Made by a program: the position numbers and the translations under genes
The notes under the pieces: generated by a model
The model's database searches: none
What the model saw: only the letters and a program-made list of their open reading frames with translations
Told to the model about the DNA's origin: nothing
From: Rhodospirillales bacterium
GTDB lineage: Bacteria > Pseudomonadota > Alphaproteobacteria > Rhodospirillales > Magnetospirillaceae
Length of the DNA stretch: 18,418 nt
Direction of reading: 5' to 3'
Assembly: GCA_030040955.1 (NCBI GenBank)
Contig: JASHSH010000295.1
Location: forward strand, 1-18,418
In this document: one piece after another, positions 15,792 to 18,418 of the stretch
Layout of the letters: every line of letters begins with the position of its first letter
Position numbering within the stretch: position 1 is the stretch's first letter

Positions 15792-15992
15792 GGAAGCTCT
15801 CCGGCCGCTGGTTGCCTGCCGCCGATCGAAGCAAATACCGAGCCAGATACAAGGCGTTGATTTTCCCTCCCGTCGCCGGATCGGGACGCGGGCGAAACTG
15901 CCTTGGCTGGGAAATTTTTGCCGGGTGCGGCGCTGAATTTAACCTTTCCGAAAGGGCGGCCCGGCATCCTGCGGGGCAAGGCGGAGGGCATC
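15670..15992. other. gap between NicO permease and flagellar cluster
   Basis: About 320 bp without a confident gene. The left part holds the doubtful minus-strand frame described separately. The right part (about 15905-15955) is clearly more AT-rich than its surroundings and is the likely promoter region of the flagellar genes. It includes a 13-bp inverted repeat, CCTTTC and GAAAGG around one base (15943-15955), 37 nt upstream of the proposed TTG start. No sigma-54 or sigma-28 promoter could be fitted with correct spacing. Confidence 0.5.
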
Positions 15993-16322
15993 TTGGCCGA
16001 GGACGAAGCCAACAAGAAGCCGACCAGCGGGCAGCGCCCCATCGCGGTGGCGCTCTCCTACCGCCCGCGCACCCAGGACGACGCGCCGAAAGTGGTCGCC
16101 TCGGGCCGCGGCAAGCTCGCGCAGCGCATTCTCGATCTCGCCTTCGCCTCGGGCGTCAAGGTTCGCGAGGACGCCGATTTGGCGCAGGTCCTCGCCGCGG
16201 TCGAGGTCGACAGCATCATCCCGCTGGAGGCGTTCATGGCGGTCGCCGAGATACTCGCCTATGTCTACCGCGCCAATCGCGTCGATCCGCCGACGCCGGG
16301 CGAGGCGGGGGCCTCGGCATGA
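15993..16322 (+). CDS. stand-alone FlhB C-terminal-like protein (FlhB2/FhlB type)
   Basis: A 109-residue cytoplasmic protein matching the C-terminal cytoplasmic part of FlhB/YscU, the export-switch component of flagellar type III secretion. Family pattern: IAVALSYRPRTQDDAPKVVASGRGKLAQRILDLA, then EVDSIIPLEAFMAVAEILAYVYR. The NPTH autocleavage motif that precedes 'AVALKY' in full FlhB is replaced by SGQRP, and there is no membrane domain, so this resembles the part C-terminal to the cleavage site. The TTG at 15993 is preceded by GGAGGG four nt upstream and is preferred; a TTG at 15903 would add 30 non-family residues. Its stop overlaps the next gene's ATG (ATGA). Such paralogues can partly replace the FlhB C-terminal domain; that role is inferred here. 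Confidence 0.82.
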   Translation: MAEDEANKKPTSGQRPIAVALSYRPRTQDDAPKVVASGRGKLAQRILDLAFASGVKVREDADLAQVLAAVEVDSIIPLEAFMAVAEILAYVYRANRVDPPTPGEAGASA

Positions 16323-16597
16323 GCGCGGCGGGCCGCCTGCGCGACGAGTTCGTCCGCATCTCCGACATGATCGCCGCCGCGCGCCGGCTGCTGGCCGACG
16401 GCGTCCATGTCGATCTGTCGCCGCTCGCCGTACGGGTGCATGCGCTGTGCGGCGCCGTCGCCGCCCTGCCGGCCGAGGAAGGCCGCGGCCTGAAGGGCGA
16501 GATGCTCGCCCTCTCGGTCAGGTTCGACCGGCTGGGCGAGACCATCCGCGAGCGGATCGACGCCATCGCCGTCGAACCGCGCGGCGACGCCGACTGA
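16319..16597 (+). CDS. small helical protein in flagellar operon, unknown
   Basis: A 92-residue protein I do not recognise. It looks all-helical: RLRDEFVRISDMIAAARRLL, then LSPLAVRVHALCGAVAAL, then LKGEMLALSVRFDRLGETIRERI, with charged and hydrophobic residues alternating as in small export chaperones. There is no signal peptide or membrane segment. Its ATG overlaps the FlhB-like stop by 4 nt, and fliO starts 9 nt after its stop, so it is certainly translated with the flagellar genes. A FlgN/FliT-like chaperone or an export-gate assembly factor is a reasonable guess from size, predicted fold and position only. Confidence 0.8.
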   Translation: MSAAGRLRDEFVRISDMIAAARRLLADGVHVDLSPLAVRVHALCGAVAALPAEEGRGLKGEMLALSVRFDRLGETIRERIDAIAVEPRGDAD

Positions 16598-16606
16598 CCG
16601 GTCGCC

Positions 16607-16903
16607 ATGGACTACGAGAATTACCTGCGCGGGGCGATCGCCCTGGTCCTGGTGCTGGCGCTGATCACCGGCGCCGCCTGGGCGGCGCGGCGGTTCGGCG
16701 TCGCCGGGACGCGCATCGGTCCGCGCCGCGAGCGCAGGCTGGCGATTGCCGAGGTGCTGGCGATCGACAGCCGCCGGCGCCTGCTGCTGGTACGCCGCGA
16801 CGCGGTAGAGCATCTGATCCTGATCGGCGGGGCCGGCGATCGCGTGGTCGAACGGGGTATCGCCGCGGGATCGGCGCGCCCGGGGATGGAGGAAGCAAGA
16901 TGA
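16607..16903 (+). CDS. fliO: flagellar biosynthesis protein FliO
   Basis: A 98-residue single-pass membrane protein. One hydrophobic helix (about 9-27) is followed by a basic cytoplasmic segment (RRFGVAGTRIGPRRERRL) and a small beta-domain typical of FliO (LAIAEVLAIDSRRRLLLVRRDAVEHLILIGG). FliO helps FliP assemble into the export gate. Its stop overlaps the fliP ATG by 4 nt (ATGA). FliO is poorly conserved, so the call leans on the 'LxVxxxLxIDsrrrLllVRrDxxEHLiLiGg' pattern together with the position directly before fliP. Confidence 0.87.
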   Translation: MDYENYLRGAIALVLVLALITGAAWAARRFGVAGTRIGPRRERRLAIAEVLAIDSRRRLLLVRRDAVEHLILIGGAGDRVVERGIAAGSARPGMEEAR

Positions 16904-17652
16904 CGGGTCGGGCGATTCGACTTCTGGCGCTGGGCGCCGCTTCCCTGGGCGCGGCCGTACTGCTGGCCTCTCCCGCGCTCGCGCAGCAGTTCACGCTCGA
17001 TCTCGGCCAGGGCGCCTCGACCACCACCCGGCTGGTGCAGATCATCATGCTGATGACCGTGCTCAGCCTGGCTCCTTCGATCCTGGTGATGGTCACCTCG
17101 TTCACCCGCATCGTTGTGGTGCTGTCGTTCCTGCGCCCGGCGCTCGGCACGACCACCAACCCGCCCAACACGGTAATCGTCAGCCTCGCGCTGTTCCTCA
17201 CCGCCTTCATCATGGCGCCCACGTTCGAGACCGCCTACCACGACGGCATCCAGCCGCTGATGGAGAACCAGATCGACGAATTCGAGGCGTTCGACCGCGC
17301 GGTGAAGCCGGTGCACGAGTTCATGGCCCGCCAGGTGCGCGACCAGGATCTCCAGCTGTTCTACAATCTGGCGCGCACCCCGCCCGCCGAGAAGATCGAG
17401 GACACGCCGCTGCGAGTGCTGATCCCGGCCTTCATGATCAGCGAGCTTCGCCGCGCCTTCGAGATCGGCTTCCTGGTGTTCCTGCCCTTCCTGATCATCG
17501 ACATGGTGGTCGCCTCGGTGCTGATGAGCATGGGCATGATGATGCTGCCGCCGGTGACCATCTCGATGCCGTTCAAGCTGATCTTCTTCGTCCTGGTCGA
17601 CGGCTGGTATCTGATCGCCGGCAGCCTGGTGCAGAGCTTCGGCCCGCAATAG
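16900..17652 (+). CDS. fliP: flagellar export-gate protein FliP
   Basis: A 250-residue core component of the flagellar type III export gate. It has the expected cleaved signal peptide (to about ALA at 26-28), two membrane segments around 46-80 with MLMTVLSLAPSILVMVTSFTRIVVVLSFLR, the NPPN motif (87-90), a periplasmic region, and the C-terminal hairpin with LIPAFMISELRRAFEIGFLVFLPFLIIDMVVASVLMSMGMMMLPP. These segments are diagnostic. The ATG at 16900 is preceded by GGAGGA with six nt spacing. The gene is the last of this cluster; fliQ, fliR and flhB, which often follow, are absent here because a convergent gene begins 23 nt beyond the stop. Confidence 0.97.
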   Translation: MTGRAIRLLALGAASLGAAVLLASPALAQQFTLDLGQGASTTTRLVQIIMLMTVLSLAPSILVMVTSFTRIVVVLSFLRPALGTTTNPPNTVIVSLALFLTAFIMAPTFETAYHDGIQPLMENQIDEFEAFDRAVKPVHEFMARQVRDQDLQLFYNLARTPPAEKIEDTPLRVLIPAFMISELRRAFEIGFLVFLPFLIIDMVVASVLMSMGMMMLPPVTISMPFKLIFFVLVDGWYLIAGSLVQSFGPQ

Positions 17653-17675
17653 CGGGCGCGCCCCGGGGGACGGGC

Positions 17676-18290
17676 TTATTGCTTCGGCCAGCTCTCGATC
17701 ATCGCCTTCTCCTTGGCGAGCGCCTGCGGATCGGGCGGCGGCAGGGAATTTCCCTGCGCGTTGAGCTTGCGGGGTTTGACCAGCTTGTCGACCCATACCT
17801 CGCAGGTCGGCAGCGCGGTGTCGTGGAAATAATAGATCTCGCCGGGCGCGGCTAGGTTGCGCCGGTCCACCAGCAGATTTCGCCGGTCGGGCAGCACCAC
17901 TTGCAGCACGCCGCGCCCCTCCGGCGCCTCGAACCGCGCCACCATGCGGTTGAGCGGCAGGCTGGCGAAATCGCCGAGCCGGCAGGCGTCGGTCAGCACC
18001 GGATCGCGCACGCCAGCGGTCCAGTAGGGCGTCTTGCGCACCTCGACCGTCACCCACTCGCTTTCGTCGATCAGGGGCAGACGTTGATAGGGCGCGGCAC
18101 CAATCAGCCGGTCGGGCACCTCGCCGGGGAACTGCCCGGGCGCGGCATGCTGGAGCGCGCCCGCGTTCGGCGGGTCGGCCGGCGGCTCTTGATAATCCAC
18201 CGGCGGCTCCCCGGCCCGGGCGGGAGCGGCGAGCAGGGCGAGGGCGAGCAGCGCGGGGACGAGACGGGCGGCGCCACGCACCCGGTTCAC
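17676..18290 (-). CDS. secreted protein of unknown function
   Basis: A 204-residue protein with a clear signal peptide (hydrophobic core 10-22, cleavage after ARA at 24-26). The mature part starts with a Pro-rich linker (about 28-55), then a compact domain with Cys103 and Cys163, segments such as WVTVEVRKTPYWTAG and RGVLQVVLPDRRNLLVDRRN, and a C-terminal charged tail. I recognise no family. The start is a GTG at 18290 that overlaps the stop of the upstream gene (GTGA), so the pair is coupled. It converges on fliP with a 23-bp gap. Being next to flagellar genes does not by itself imply a flagellar role. Confidence 0.8.
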   Translation of the reverse strand: MNRVRGAARLVPALLALALLAAPARAGEPPVDYQEPPADPPNAGALQHAAPGQFPGEVPDRLIGAAPYQRLPLIDESEWVTVEVRKTPYWTAGVRDPVLTDACRLGDFASLPLNRMVARFEAPEGRGVLQVVLPDRRNLLVDRRNLAAPGEIYYFHDTALPTCEVWVDKLVKPRKLNAQGNSLPPPDPQALAKEKAMIESWPKQ

Positions 18291-18418
18291 CAGATCATCG
18301 CGCGTGCGAAGCGCTCGGCATCCTCGGCCTCCGCCTCGGCCTTGGTCATCGCCTTGCTTTCCGCCGGCTTCTTGCCAGTGCGCTTGAAGATGTCGTTCTT
18401 GATGACCAGGACCCAGGC
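18287..18418 (-). CDS. C-terminal end of an unrecognised gene
   Basis: The final 43 codons of a gene entering from the right edge. The visible end reads AWVLVIKNDIFKRTGKKP, then a charged helix (KAMTKAEAEAEDAERFARAM) and a terminal Trp. Too little is present for a family call. It overlaps the downstream secreted-protein gene by 4 nt, so the two form an operon. Confidence 0.6.
   Translation of the reverse strand, partial: AWVLVIKNDIFKRTGKKPAESKAMTKAEAEAEDAERFARAMIW

Noticed and set aside
15905..15922. Sigma-54-like promoter before the flagellar cluster
   Set aside because: GG and GC elements are present but separated by 9 or 13 bases instead of the required 10.
1..18418. tRNA, rRNA, CRISPR arrays, insertion sequences or phage genes
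   Set aside because: No cloverleaf, direct-repeat array, transposase motif or terminal inverted repeat was seen on either strand.

Overview
This is a GC-rich (roughly two-thirds G+C) chromosomal window from a flagellated Gram-negative bacterium, most likely an alphaproteobacterium. The clues are strong G/C third-position bias, a LiuR-like MerR regulator inside a fatty-acid operon, a Zur-type box, and a short FlhB-like protein next to fliO and fliP. I cannot name a genus. No RNA gene, CRISPR array, insertion sequence or prophage is visible, and the genes look like ordinary host genes.

Region 1 (1-8032, all minus strand) is a six-gene fatty-acid beta-oxidation operon. Read 5' to 3' on the minus strand it encodes acyl-CoA ligase (FadD-like), MerR regulator, thiolase (FadA-like), a 3-hydroxyacyl-CoA dehydrogenase/enoyl-CoA hydratase fusion (FadN-like order), a 596-aa acyl-CoA dehydrogenase, and an HSDL2-like short-chain dehydrogenase that runs off the left edge. 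Junctions are 1-16 nt gaps or overlaps. Together they cover activation, first oxidation, hydration, second oxidation and thiolysis. A perfect 18-bp palindrome (8085-8102) in the leader is the best candidate operator for the MerR protein.

Region 2 (8139-9589) holds a coupled minus-strand pair, an SCP2 lipid-carrier domain protein followed by a secreted DUF6134-type protein, plus a divergent small Tat-exported protein with four cysteines. Region 3 (9674-11428) is a single SbmA/BacA-related ABC transporter with permease and ATPase on one chain; its stop codon abuts the convergent znuB stop.

Region 4 (11429-15669) is a zinc-homeostasis locus. The minus-strand znuA-znuC-znuB operon is divergent from a plus-strand DUF1007 protein and NicO-family permease. 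A 23-bp imperfect palindrome closely resembling a Zur box (13976-13998) lies between them and could control both sides.

Region 5 (15993-17652) is a flagellar export cluster: a stand-alone FlhB C-terminal-like protein, an unrecognised 92-aa protein, FliO and FliP, tightly overlapped. fliQ and fliR do not follow. Region 6 (17676-18418, minus strand) holds a secreted protein of unknown function and the last 43 codons of another unrecognised gene, coupled by a GTGA overlap.
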